Assembly: GCA_963920705.1 (NCBI GenBank)
Contig: OY987227.1
Coordinates: forward strand, 10,705,602-10,769,601
DNA length: 64,000 bases
Direction of reading: 5' to 3'
Origin: Odiellus spinosus
Lineage: Eukaryota; Arthropoda; Arachnida; Opiliones; Phalangiidae
The notes under the pieces are model-generated. The model was not told where the DNA came from. It saw nothing but the letters and a program-made list of their open reading frames with translations, and ran no database searches. Shown one piece after another: positions 47,975-58,590 of this stretch (position 1 is its first letter; every line of letters begins with the position of its first letter). The translations under genes and the position numbers were made by a program.

Positions 47975-49120
47975 TATTAAAAATATCTCATTAAAATTAT
48001 CGTAGTATTTCTAAGTAATATTTAAAATTATCGTAGTATTTCTAAGAAATAAATTTAAAATTATCATAGTATTTCTAAGAAATAAATTTAAAATTATCGT
48101 AGCATTTCTAAGAAATATTTAAAATTATCGTAGTATTTCTAGGAAATATTTAAAATTATCGTAGTATTTCTAGGAAATATTTAAAATTATCGTAGCATTT
48201 CTAAGAAATATTTAAAATTATCGTAGTATTTCTAGGAAATATTTAAAATTATCGTAGTATTTTTAGGAAATATTTAAAATTATCGTAGTATTTCTAGGAA
48301 ATATTTAAAATTATCGTAGTATTTCTAGGAAATATTTAAAATTATCGTAGTATTTCTAGGAAATATTTAAAATTATCGTAGTATTTCTAGGAAATATTTA
48401 AAATTATCGTAGTATTTCTAGGAAATATTTAAAATTATCGTAGTATTTCTAGGAAATATTTAAAATTATCGTAGTATTTCTAGGAAATATTTAAAATTAT
48501 CGTAGTATTTTTAGGAAATATTTAAAATTATCGTAGTATTTTTAGGAAATATTTAAAATTATCGTAGTATTTCTAGGAAATATTTAAAATTATCGTAGTA
48601 TTTCTAGGAAATATTTAAAATTATCGTAGTATTTTTAGGAAATATTTAAAATTATCGTAGTATTTCTAGGAAATATTTAAAATTATCGTAGTATTTCTAG
48701 GAAATATTTAAAATTATCGTAGTATTTCTAGGAAATATTTAAAATTATCGTAGTATTTCTAGGAAATATTTAAAATTATCGTAGTATTTCTAGGAAATAT
48801 TTAAAATTATCGTAGTATTTCTAGGAAATATTTAAAATTATCGTAGTATTTCTAGGAAATATTTAAAATTATCGTAGTATTTTTAGGAAATATTTAAAAT
48901 TATCGTAGTATTTCTAGGAAATATTTAAAATTATCGTAGTATTTCTAGGAAATATTTAAAATTATCGTAGTATTTCTAGGAAATATTTAAAATTATCGTA
49001 GTATTTCTAGGAAATATTTAAAATTATCGTAGTATTTCTAGGAAATATTTAAAATTATCGTAGTATTTCTAGGAAATATTTAAAATTATCGTAGTATTTC
49101 TAGGAAATATTTAAAATTAT
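47975..49120. repeat. 31-bp minisatellite, about 37 units
   Basis: Unit ATTTAAAATTATCGTAGTAT then TTCTAGGAAAT, strictly 31 bp apart (for example 48375 to 48406). Central units are nearly identical. The left-end units (47975-48130) carry TTTCTAAGAAAT variants and small indels. It ends with TTATGGTAGATGC. Confidence 0.97.
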
Positions 49121-52100
49121 GGTAGATGCTTTGATCAAATATAGTATCCAGAACCTCTGATCATAATCTTCGCTAAGCCTTTATAAATCTTTAAATGTTT
49201 TAAAATTTCCTAATTTTCCGTTTCACCCTTTCTTTGCGTTCGCTCTCTTTTTGAATTGTGAAAAGAACGGGGACTGTGGGAGGATGGAAGATGGGGAATA
49301 CGAAAAGCAAAGAAGGAAAAAAAATGAAAAAAAAAAAAAAAAAAAAAAGAAGCTGAAGACCAAAAAGCCTAATTTTTTATTCCTCTCCAATTTTTTTTTC
49401 GTGAGCTCTTTAGTTTTTCGTTGATGTTTCCTAGAGCCTTTTCTCTCTCTCTCTCTCTGTCTCTCTCCGAGCCGCGAGTCGCTCTTTCCTTTTCCTGAGA
49501 GGCTGAGATGGGAGCTTAAATCCATGGACCGTTTTGCCTCGTAAACGTTGAATCTAATCGTTTCTTGAAAGCCGAAACTTCTCTTGCCCCGAGAATCGAG
49601 TAGGATGATAAAAAAAAAACGTTAAGGGGATACTAAGAGGATGCGGAGGAGGAAGAGAGAAGCTCGAGAGAAGGATGGAGATGGAGAGAAGACGAGAAAA
49701 AAGGGGCATTCTTTTTCTATTCGGTACTGAAAGTCGTTTTTCTTCTATTTATTTTCTTATTTTTTCGGGGTCTTGTAGCGTATAACTGTGTCATTCCTTT
49801 TGGTTTATGATAGAATCGAACCTTTTGTATAATGATTTTCTTTTTCTACGCTACGCCTTCTAAGCTATTTTTCGCGGTACACGCTCTATAATACGAAAGA
49901 ACATTAACTTAAGCGTGAATAACCTGTCTTTATTTTATTTTTTTCTTTATTTTTATTTTTTTTTAGCCTAAATGTAGTTTTTAAGTGGGTTGAAAGCCTT
50001 AAAAGGTGTTCACTATACCTGAAATTGTCGGATTTTTGGTAAAATAAAAGGAACCTTTAGGGAATATGAAAATTAGGTCATAAGGTGACTTGAAAGTCAA
50101 ATTAAAATATTTTTTTGGGAAAAGTAGGATGTTTAATTTCAAGGAATTTCGTAATTTTTGGGGATAATCAGGGCATTTTTTGAAGTACGAGTGGTTTGTG
50201 CAAATGAGTAGGAAAAATAAGCTTAAGTCATAAAGATTACTTTAGTTGTACTTGGAAAAACTAGGGAGAATAAATTCATTGTAAAAATCAGGAAAATTGG
50301 TTCCCCAAATGTTGTATGAACCCTGTCGTGTAGTAAATTATCTTTATCGCTTATTGGATTTATCTTTTACTTTCTAAATCGGCGTCGGCGGCGTGACGTT
50401 TCTGTCTCGGCGCCTCAATTTAATGCGAACAATTCCTCGTCAGAGACTCTTCACTTTCTTATATTTTTCCAATTTTTTTTTTTTATTTTTTTTATTTGCG
50501 ACTGCCGATTTTTTTAAGTTCTTTTCGTGTTAGGCTTAAGTCTCTTTTTCTTTCTATAATAGTATCTTATCCTTTTTCTCTAGATAGCTGTCTAAAACCC
50601 TATTATACGCTACAAAAGAATCGGGCCTAAAAGTGGGGAAAAAGGAGGGAAAAAATATTATTTACTCTTATTATTGGAGGCCGATTTTCTCTGAATAGTT
50701 TCAGAACTTTGAGGAGAAAATGAAACTCGATAAAAAAAAATTTTTGTCGTTTCTTTATCTTTAAAGGGATAGTAATTGTTTTTAATCGATATTTAGACTA
50801 TAAATATATGCTTATCGGTTGGGTATTTAGAGCGGTTACTTTCGATTTAATTGGATTGATAAATAGTCTATTTTTAAGCAAACGGATTTCTGAATATTAT
50901 TTAGTAAATCTATCCAATTTATGAAATAATTACAAACTCCGAGCACTGAAAGAAAACAATGGTAACCCACATTTTTCCTCTGCATAAATTCTTCAGTTAC
51001 TAGCGTAGTGTTTCATAAACGCCATGGTAATCTTCTAATCTCTTTAATCACGAAGTATTGTGACAAAAGGTTTAATGATACAAGCGTTTAGGTAAACAAA
51101 TAGACGTTTGATATTTTCCCCTAAACAAACCGATGATGCATCAAAGAAAACGGATCCATCTGAAACCTTTTCTATTCATGCCATATAAAATATACTGATC
51201 AACCTTAGAAGGAACCAAAATCTTCGTAGAAAAATCTGATTCGAATAACAATTTAGAGCGTTTTAAAGACTGCGATACACTTTTCATATATATAGGTCGT
51301 CTCACATCGCTAGATTACTTTTCATCACGCGATTAAGCCTAATTCCACCCTCTATGTAAATTAATTCCCTCTATAGACACAGGTTTGTATCTGTTGCATT
51401 CTATGACTGATTCCCCCGTAACATATTGCGTGCTACAAGCTGACGTCCAATGACAGGTGCTATATATAGAGAAAGTAACGACACAATGTCACTAGGCAGC
51501 GTAATGGAAGGTTGGGACATGACAATGCGTAGGATTTTTTTAAGTCGAATTTGGCCCACATGGGGAACGGTACATGCCGTGTAACGACCTCCCTTTAAGT
51601 TGTCAATCGTGGGAGGTTTTTTATAGAAGCTCAAGAGTAGAGATGGATGGAGAGAGAGAGAGGGATGTGGATAAAGATCAGACTCACAGATTCCGCGAAC
51701 AATAACATTGGCAACCTCGAAATAAAACAAGAAGGAGAATATAATTATATTTAGCCCCCTCTTTCTTTTTACTCTTACTGATAAAAATTGGGCGCGTAAA
51801 TTAAGGCAAAAATTGGAACGCGCCGAAAAGCAAAAAGAAACTGATTTTTCTTTGAGCTAGACTATGTAAAGACCTATTCACGCGAAATTCAAATTTAAAA
51901 TTACAAATGATGGAACCAAATCGATTTGAAATCTGTGTATTTTTTATACAAAACAATTTTTAATTTTCACTTTTCAAAATATGTAAATGCAATTATCTTA
52001 ATTTAATTATTGCTTATCTGAAATATTTATTTTTATTAAATAGATGCATTTCACACGAGCAAACTTTAATGAAATTAAAATCGTCCCAAAAAATATGCCG

Positions 52101-53699
52101 AAAAAATAATTTGTAGGCGACTATATTTTGGCCCTAACTTTAAAAATTTGACCAATTAGAAACGCATTATGACCCCACGTGTTTTAGTTTCGGTTTCAGG
52201 CCAATCTTGAGAAAGGAAAAAAATATTCACAGGTTCTAGTAACCATTTTCTTTTCGATTGATTAATTTATTTGTGAAAGCGATATCCAGTTCTAAAAAAA
52301 GATGAGACCAAAAATATGACGTCACGAAAAAGCCTAAATTGATTGGCTACTCATAAAAGATGGAACTATTTTGAAGTTAAAATTTATTATTGCGAAAGGA
52401 CCTTAAACCGTGGTGTTATCCCGTGTTAGTATAGAAAAGAAGACGAGTAGCTATCTCGGTTAGGGTGTATTGAATTTGTTTTTAAAAGCCAAAAACTCTA
52501 AATATACATTGCATTGCGAGTTACTCTCGGCTGGTATTTATATATAAGCCGGACGAGTGTTGCTGTTAAAATAGTCGAAGACTTCTGTTTCCTCTCTGGA
52601 ATTCCCGCGTTTTTCTTTTTCGCCGTTTAAACCAAACTCCTTTGTTTTCCCCATCAGCATCCCTCGCGCGAGCGATCGAAAGCTCGAGCTAGAAAAGCGC
52701 GCGAAAAAAAGGTGGCAAATGTTCCATCGAGATAGCGCGCTCACGCGCCATCGTGTACTCTCGATTCACGCGATGATTTCATCGCGCGCTGTGTTGATCT
52801 TGGTTTTTCTCTTTAAATTAGTTTGTTAGAGATAGGGGAAGGAAAAAGTCTAGTATTTAACGCAATCTCCGAGTGATTTTCAGAGTATAACAGAAACGTT
52901 ATACACCGTCAAACTATTGTCTTTTTCTCCCTCCTTTATTTTTTTATCTTAAACTTGCCTTTTTTCTACGCACCAATTCACTAGGTGCGTGGGAAAAAAA
53001 GGTTTTGGGAGTTCATTTGCCTCTGCTTTTATTACTTTTCTCATAGAGTGGTATTTATATGGGAATATTTTACGAGTTTCAAGCTCCTAACAAAATGTCA
53101 AATATGCTCTTAAACTTTTTAAATATTCTATCATATAAAGTTGGCCTATTCTTATTTATACTACGGCAACTTTAACGTAGTTCTTTTTTCTTTAAAAAAA
53201 AAAAGGTATTTTAAATCGCTCGTAACTTGTGCCTTTTTTAAATTATAAATTATTGTAAATTCTAAACTCAAAATAGAAAGTAGGTTAATAAAATCATCTG
53301 TTATGTGTTTTGAATGAATAACAAAACCTGGCCTTTAAAAGCGTCCACTAACGGCAAACATCGTTTCCTAAACTTAAAACGATTGTTTAAATCTCATAGA
53401 ATAAACTTAAAATTGAATTTTATTTTATTTTAATTAAAATGTTAATTTACGTAGCGCCTTTAAAAGTGTTTCAACCTTCGCACGCAGATGTAGACGCGGT
53501 CCCGGACAGTCGTGTTTTTTCTAGCTCCCACACTTTAAAAAGGGAACAGACGAAAAGAAGGTAAAACAATAAGATTTCACCCGATAAAATTCGAGTTTGC
53601 CTAAAGAGATAACAAAGCGCCAGCAATAACGTGTACGCTATTCCTGGAAGGTGGGATACCGCGATAACTGTGAGTTTTTTTTCCTAATTATCAATCATG
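49121..53699. other. Stretch without recognised genes
   Basis: Contents are a 24-bp poly-A (49327-49348), CT and GA microsatellites, TTAA with AGGGATAGTAATTG at 50761 (candidate element end), CpG-rich sequence at 52650-52800, and a fragment at 53321-53375 that matches the foldback copy-4 interior (46131-46180). Frames at 49223-49525 and 51401-51730 are low complexity or unsupported. Confidence 0.35.
52650..52800. promoter_or_regulatory. CpG-rich patch, possible regulatory or first-exon region
   Basis: Dense GCGC and CGCG words (CCTCGCGCGAGCGATCG, AGCGCGCGAAA, TCATCGCGCGCTGTG) stand out from AT-rich surroundings. It lies upstream of the known homeobox exons on their strand, so it could mark a promoter. 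No start codon with a convincing downstream frame was found. Confidence 0.25.
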
Positions 53700-53843
53700 G
53701 CCGCGTCCGAAAGGGCTCCACGTACCTGAGCCGAATTTGTTGTCTTCGATCACCGCGAAAAAAATAGAAGCGCCGCCGGTAACCGCCGTAGTCGACCCCT
53801 TTTTTTCCGAGTAACCCGCCTTTGCTGTACTCTCCGCCTGAGC
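53700..53843 (+). promoter_or_regulatory. LINE 5' UTR, probable internal promoter
   Basis: GC-rich leader (GGCCGCGTCCGAAAGG, GCGCCGCCGGTAACCGCC) before ORF1. Non-LTR elements usually carry their promoter in this position; none is identifiable from motif. Confidence 0.35.
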
Positions 53844-55082
53844 ATGGGCTCGAAGCTAGAACTTAAAAACATGAAAGCCTCTTTGTCCCAAAAACTCAGT
53901 ATGCACGACCAAAGGGTTACGAAAGGGGGAAAGAGTTTTACTCTATCGCCGAGTCCGATGAGAACATCGCCACCGCGGCAGAAGAGGCCCATCCAGGAAA
54001 GGGGGAAATTGGCGAGAGGGGAAAAGTCCGAACGGACGGCGGCGGCGAATACTCCGAAGCTTGCCCCGAAAAAATCCCCCCCAATACCGAAGAAGATAAA
54101 CCTTCTTCCAGAAGGGGTGGCGCCACCTAGGCCCCTCGACGACGGCCTAAACGAAGGAGCTAAAACTGCGATTGCGGCCGGCCTACCAAATCGCCCGGCT
54201 ACCCCCCCTCCAGCCCAAACTCGTGGCGCGGATCCCGCTGCCCGTGAAAGCCCAAACCGGGAAACTGAACAAATCTTGGCGGCTATAGCTTCTCTCAAGA
54301 CTGACATGGCTGCCCAATTAGCCGTCTTCAAAACGACGCAGGAAATGGCCTGTAGAACATTAATAGACGAAAGGGTACAGTCGGAACTAGAGGTCATAAA
54401 TTCACGATTTGAAGAGGTGGAAAAAGCCTTGCAGGAGAATACGGCGGAGCTAACCCGGCTTCGAGCAAAGGAGGAAAGCAAAACCCCAACCCAGTTGGGG
54501 GTTGAGGTTGCGGACACCCGAGGTATGGGAGTTGAAAAGTCTTGCCTTCAAGAAGTAATGCATGAAGCACTTCGCATGGTTCAAAATCGTAAGGAGCGGG
54601 AGACCAACATAATTGTATTCGGCGCCCAACATCCAGACCTGGAAAACCCACAGCAGGCAGCGCAGTGGTTAACCACATGCCTTGCCCTCCAACCTGCGGA
54701 CATAACAGTCCTTGATTGTCAGAGATTTAAAGGGGAAAGCTCGAAACCACGCCCCATTCGGATAAAGCTTGACTCACTAGACTCAAAAAATAAAATTTTG
54801 TCTCGGGCCCCAGAACTCAACCTCCAAAAAGAATGGGAACACATTTTCATTCGCCCAGACTTATCCCGGGCCGAATGCGGGCCCCCACCCCGCCGCCGCC
54901 AAAATGGTGGCCCATCTCGTTCTCGCACCCGTCGCCGCGCTCGGAGTGCAACCCGGCAGGGTACTCAACGAAACTCGAGGAGTATCTCCCCGACAACTCC
55001 TACCCCGGGAAATCAAAAATCCACCACTCCCAAGGTACTTCCGCCTAGGGGAGGACTACGCGTCCCTCCAGGTGGTAACTGA
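53844..55082 (+). CDS. LINE ORF1 protein (coiled coil plus RRM-like RNA-binding domain)
   Basis: ORF1 proteins coat the retrotransposon RNA and act as nucleic-acid chaperones in the retrotransposition particle. This 412-residue protein has a basic, Pro-rich N-terminus (about 1-135). A predicted coiled coil follows (about 138-215, with TEQILAAIASLKTDMAAQLA and FEEVEKALQENTAELTRL). Next is an RRM-like domain (about 245-330) with TNIIVFG as RNP2 and PIRIKLDSLDSKNKIL as RNP1-like. The end has IFIRPDLSRAE and a strongly Arg/Pro-rich tail, RRRQNGGPSRSRTRRRARS. No CCHC knuckles are seen. The start is the first ATG in frame. The TGA lies 6 nt before the ORF2 start, so ORF2 may be translated by reinitiation. 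Domain order parallels L1 and type-2 CR1 ORF1s. The function is inferred from architecture. Confidence 0.85.
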   Translation: MGSKLELKNMKASLSQKLSMHDQRVTKGGKSFTLSPSPMRTSPPRQKRPIQERGKLARGEKSERTAAANTPKLAPKKSPPIPKKINLLPEGVAPPRPLDDGLNEGAKTAIAAGLPNRPATPPPAQTRGADPAARESPNRETEQILAAIASLKTDMAAQLAVFKTTQEMACRTLIDERVQSELEVINSRFEEVEKALQENTAELTRLRAKEESKTPTQLGVEVADTRGMGVEKSCLQEVMHEALRMVQNRKERETNIIVFGAQHPDLENPQQAAQWLTTCLALQPADITVLDCQRFKGESSKPRPIRIKLDSLDSKNKILSRAPELNLQKEWEHIFIRPDLSRAECGPPPRRRQNGGPSRSRTRRRARSATRQGTQRNSRSISPTTPTPGNQKSTTPKVLPPRGGLRVPPGGN

Positions 55083-55088
55083 CTACAA

Positions 55089-58000
55089 ATGAAACACAAG
55101 AAAAAGAAAAGAGGCAGGGGGAACAATAAAGCAGTTGCTCCACTGAGGATTGGTTTTCTGAATATACAGGGGAAAGGAATACACAGCGAAACGTGGGAAG
55201 AACTAACAGACATTATGAACACCATTGATCTACCCGTTTTCTGTGTCACTGAAACCCACCTTCGTGACCTGCAATATCCGGACTTATCGGATGGCTACAA
55301 ATGGCACGGCCTGAATAGACGTCTGTCAGATAAGAAAGGTGGTGGCATCGGCGTCATCTCGACGCCGGAAGTATCTTGCCTTCCTTTGCTTGACTGTTTT
55401 GAACACTGCTGGATGCAACTAACGGTGGGGCAAAAGAAATTCCTAATAGCTGTGGTATATCTCGCTACCGAACCAGAAAACCCTGAGTGGAACCAGGCGA
55501 TTGTCCACTGCCTCTCCAAAGACCTCCATGCGCTAAACCCAAATGGTAAAACACCCGTCGGTATCTTTGGGGATCTTAACGCCCATATCGTGGAAAGGGA
55601 CAACCGGGAGGATCGAAATGGGCGGATCCTCAAAACATTCACTAACGACCATGGCCTCCAAATTGGCAACCTATCTGAGAAGTGTTCCGGCAAAATCACT
55701 TGGTCGGCCCGTGGGCAATCATCAACAATAGACTACGTTTTGCTGAACGGACAATTTTCCCGCCTCTTGTTGGATATGGTGGTTGACGAGGATGGGCTTT
55801 ATAGTATAGGCAGCGACCACAATGCTATTCTATCCCGCTTCCTAGTAAATGCTCCTCGCCATTCACGGTCCCCGGACCCTGTCCGCTCCAGATCCCGTTG
55901 GTGCACTGATGATGAGGATAAACTGAACGCGTATAAGCTAGCGGTGGATGAACAACTCCGACCCCTGGAGGATATAACATACGACACATTCCAATACGCT
56001 GTACAAACAGCGGCGGAGGCTACTCTACGGCTTCCCGACACCAGGGGCAGGGTCAGAAAGTTGAAACGCTGGTTTGACCCGGAGGTGAAGCTGGCGATAC
56101 GCGACCGTAAAATGGCAAATAAAACGTACAGGCGCATGGCAAAAGGAGCCAAGACCGATGACCCCAATTTGAAGAATGCATGGGAGAAATTCTTATTGGC
56201 CAAAAGGAAGGTGGCCACCTTGGTGTCGGCAAAGATTAATACTGTAAATCGAGAAACAGAGAAAAAAATAAAAAGCGCCGGAAAAAACTCCAGCAAACAG
56301 TTTTGGTCCCTTTTCCGGGATCCACAGAAACCCTCACCGCCGCCGGAGTTACAGACCCAGGATGGTCAGTGCCACACTGACCCACAGCAAATCCGTGGAC
56401 TGATCACCCGCTTTGTGTCAGACACGGAGTCGCACTTTACCTCCAGACACCAGGATGTCCCGTTGACCCTCCCACCTCCGCCTATTCCGGAACTGCGCAG
56501 TGAGCTCATGTCGGAAATTTCTATGGCGGAATTCGAACAAGTGTTGCGGGCCCTTCCCTCAGGTAAAGCGGCAGGGGAAGACACAGTGACAAATGAATTG
56601 CTCAAGGGCCTGAGCACCGCGGCGTGTGAGGAGATATGTGGCATTTTCAATAAAGTCTTATCCCATAACACCGTTCCCCACGCGTGGAACCTAACTGAAG
56701 TCAAACTCCTCTTCAAAGGGGGTAAAAAGGACCCAAAAACTCTAGACTCTTATCGCCCAATCGCGCTATCCCAATGCATTAGTAAGTTGTATATGAGTAT
56801 TTTAAAGATCCGCCTTGAGAGCTTTACGTCCACCCACGGCTCACTCGGAGAACTACAAAACGGTTTCCGCAGGGACAGACGAGCCTCCGATAATCTGTTC
56901 GTATTGACACAACTACTCGACATTGCCAGACTTGAGCAACGACCCCTCTTTCTCGCATTCCTTGACCTCAGCAAGGCTTACGACTCGGTGTGTCGGGAAA
57001 AACTGTGGGAAACGCTGACCTCACTGGGGATCCCACTAGACTTCGTCCACCACATCAAGGAACTTTACTCCAAAGTTGCCTACCGGTTTTGGCTAGGCAC
57101 GACAGACACAGAGTTTATCCCAAGCAATGTGGGACTAAAACAGGGGTGTCCACTGTCGCCCTTACTGTTTGCCCTTTACCTCCAACCGCTAGAAACACGA
57201 CTTATGGCGTCAAATTTGGGTTTTCACTTAAAACACCCTTCATACGACCATATAGACGGAAAAATTCCGGGACTGTTTTTCGCGGACGACATATTTAATG
57301 CAGCCGCGTCAGCGATGGAACTACAATCGCTCCTTGATATCTGTGGCGACTTCGCGACCGACCACGGACTGGAGTTTAACGCATCGAAATGCGCCATCCT
57401 ACCACCTAGTGATATTGACTTAACCACTCTGCCGGAGTTCGCGATACAGGGACAACGAATAGCCGTAGTTTCCTCCGTCATATACCTTGGTTTCACGATC
57501 ACAACCGACAGTGCCTACCTTGCTCTCCACGAGGAGAATATCCGTAAAAAAGCGACAACCCTGGTGGGGGCGATCAAACACAAGGGAACCCACTCCTACG
57601 ACACATACAAAGTGACCCGAACCCTGTGGAAAACGGTGGCGGTTCCTTGCCTCACCTATGGAAATGAGGTCGCCTGTATCACAAATAGCACTCTCCGAGC
57701 TCTAGAACAAGCCCAGAACTCTGTGGGTAAATTAGCGGTCGGTGGTAATTTCCTCACTGCGAACGCGGCGATTAAAGGGGAGTTAGCGTGGTCGAGCTTT
57801 CTGGAACGCGAGGCAAAAAGCAAGTTGCGATACATGGGCCGTCTTCGGTTCATGGAACAGTCGCGTGTTGCCTTCCTGGTTTACACGTATATTCGTCACA
57901 CGGGCCTGAGAACCAAATGGGCCATGAGATCCACCTACCTTGATCGGAAATTCGGGTCGGCGGTATCGCGAGCTGAGGTTTCAAACCTCCGGGACTGGCT

Positions 58001-58436
58001 GAGTGCGGTTGATAAAGCAGTCACCCTTCGAACCCAGGAGGGGTGGAGGAAAGAACTACAACGACATACCAGCCTGAGTGACTATTCCATCAAACCGAAA
58101 CCGGCAGTAGAATCTTTCTATAACAACGATCGAAAGAGCCACCTATTTTTCCTCGCGAGGACGGGAGCCCTCCCCACCGCGAGCCGGCTGGCAGATGTCT
58201 TTGGGGCGGAACCAGAATGTCCCCTATGCGCGGCGCAAGTAGAAGACATCCCCCACGTGGTACTGATCTGCCCAGCTCTTACCCAGTGGCGCGCGGGAAA
58301 ATCCCTGCACAACACCGCGGACACGCTCCTAAGTTGCTTGGGGCTAACTGGTATAGAGGCGTTCGATTGGGACCTCGTGAACACCACAAAAAACGTTCTT
58401 CAACAGTGGGGTCGCCTACGACTCGACGCGTATTAA
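55089..58436 (+). CDS. LINE ORF2: AP endonuclease / reverse transcriptase polyprotein
   Basis: ORF2 nicks target DNA and reverse-transcribes the element's RNA onto the nick. The 1115-residue frame is uninterrupted. The APE-type endonuclease (about 17-255) shows FLNIQGKG, TETH with catalytic Glu55, GDLNAHI, IDYVLLNG and SDH (Ser242-Asp243-His244). The reverse transcriptase (about 490-800) has SGKAAGEDTVTNELLK, SYRPIALSQCISKLY, LDLSKAYDS (Asp626), GLKQGCPLSPLLFALYL, FADD (Asp733-Asp734), FNASKCAIL and YLGFTI. The C-terminal part has a CCHC finger from residue 1044 (CPLCAAQVEDIPHVVLIC). There is no RNase H domain. The ATG follows ORF1's stop by 6 nt. All three RT aspartates and the endonuclease Glu, Asp and His residues are present, so the enzyme appears competent. 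Confidence 0.95.
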   Translation: MKHKKKKRGRGNNKAVAPLRIGFLNIQGKGIHSETWEELTDIMNTIDLPVFCVTETHLRDLQYPDLSDGYKWHGLNRRLSDKKGGGIGVISTPEVSCLPLLDCFEHCWMQLTVGQKKFLIAVVYLATEPENPEWNQAIVHCLSKDLHALNPNGKTPVGIFGDLNAHIVERDNREDRNGRILKTFTNDHGLQIGNLSEKCSGKITWSARGQSSTIDYVLLNGQFSRLLLDMVVDEDGLYSIGSDHNAILSRFLVNAPRHSRSPDPVRSRSRWCTDDEDKLNAYKLAVDEQLRPLEDITYDTFQYAVQTAAEATLRLPDTRGRVRKLKRWFDPEVKLAIRDRKMANKTYRRMAKGAKTDDPNLKNAWEKFLLAKRKVATLVSAKINTVNRETEKKIKSAGKNSSKQFWSLFRDPQKPSPPPELQTQDGQCHTDPQQIRGLITRFVSDTESHFTSRHQDVPLTLPPPPIPELRSELMSEISMAEFEQVLRALPSGKAAGEDTVTNELLKGLSTAACEEICGIFNKVLSHNTVPHAWNLTEVKLLFKGGKKDPKTLDSYRPIALSQCISKLYMSILKIRLESFTSTHGSLGELQNGFRRDRRASDNLFVLTQLLDIARLEQRPLFLAFLDLSKAYDSVCREKLWETLTSLGIPLDFVHHIKELYSKVAYRFWLGTTDTEFIPSNVGLKQGCPLSPLLFALYLQPLETRLMASNLGFHLKHPSYDHIDGKIPGLFFADDIFNAAASAMELQSLLDICGDFATDHGLEFNASKCAILPPSDIDLTTLPEFAIQGQRIAVVSSVIYLGFTITTDSAYLALHEENIRKKATTLVGAIKHKGTHSYDTYKVTRTLWKTVAVPCLTYGNEVACITNSTLRALEQAQNSVGKLAVGGNFLTANAAIKGELAWSSFLEREAKSKLRYMGRLRFMEQSRVAFLVYTYIRHTGLRTKWAMRSTYLDRKFGSAVSRAEVSNLRDWLSAVDKAVTLRTQEGWRKELQRHTSLSDYSIKPKPAVESFYNNDRKSHLFFLARTGALPTASRLADVFGAEPECPLCAAQVEDIPHVVLICPALTQWRAGKSLHNTADTLLSCLGLTGIEAFDWDLVNTTKNVLQQWGRLRLDAY

Positions 58437-58590
58437 CTTTGCTCTAACTTAGCTCTCAGTACCATTTACTGTTCACTTTAGTTAACATTGTATCGTGTAT
58501 TTTACACTCCTTGCGAGTTTTACTCCTCCCTGATACAAAAGGGACCATTTATATGGAAGGAAATAAACCATTCAGTCATTCATTCAAGGA
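58437..58590 (+). other. LINE 3' UTR and tail
   Basis: Follows the TAA of ORF2. Ends with GGAAATAAACCATTCAGTCA and TTCATTCA. AATAAA near the end could serve as a polyadenylation signal. A simple TTCA-like tail instead of poly-A is common in several APE-type LINE clades. Confidence 0.6.

Larger units (their letters stand above)
53700..58590 (+). mobile_element. Full-length non-LTR retrotransposon (LINE) with two intact ORFs
   Basis: The element has a GC-rich 5' UTR (from about 53700), ORF1 (53844-55082), ORF2 (55089-58436) and a ~150-bp 3' UTR ending in AATAAACCATTCAGTCATTC and a short TTCA-like tail (to about 58588) rather than poly-A. Its composition is far more GC-rich than its surroundings. 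Neither ORF has a stop or frameshift, which suggests recent insertion. The 5' boundary and target-site duplication could not be fixed by eye. The APE endonuclease, absence of RNase H and an RRM-type ORF1 fit CR1/L2/I-like lineages broadly; I do not assign a clade. Confidence 0.9.

Noticed and set aside
47975..49120. CRISPR-like array
   Set aside because: Repeats are contiguous with no unique spacers and the genome is clearly eukaryotic; this is a minisatellite.
49223..49525. 100-aa minus-strand frame
   Set aside because: It consists of poly-A and CT-microsatellite translation (Phe, Lys and Arg-Glu runs) with no domain.
50761..51598. A TTAA-type element between TTAAAGGGATAG (50761) and CCCTTTAA (51591)
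   Set aside because: Only AGGGA is shared between the ends, which is too little to pair them with confidence.
53750..54678. Minus-strand frames (up to 255 aa) across the LINE ORF1
   Set aside because: GC-rich antisense shadow; the plus strand has coiled-coil and RRM-like motifs and a clear start.
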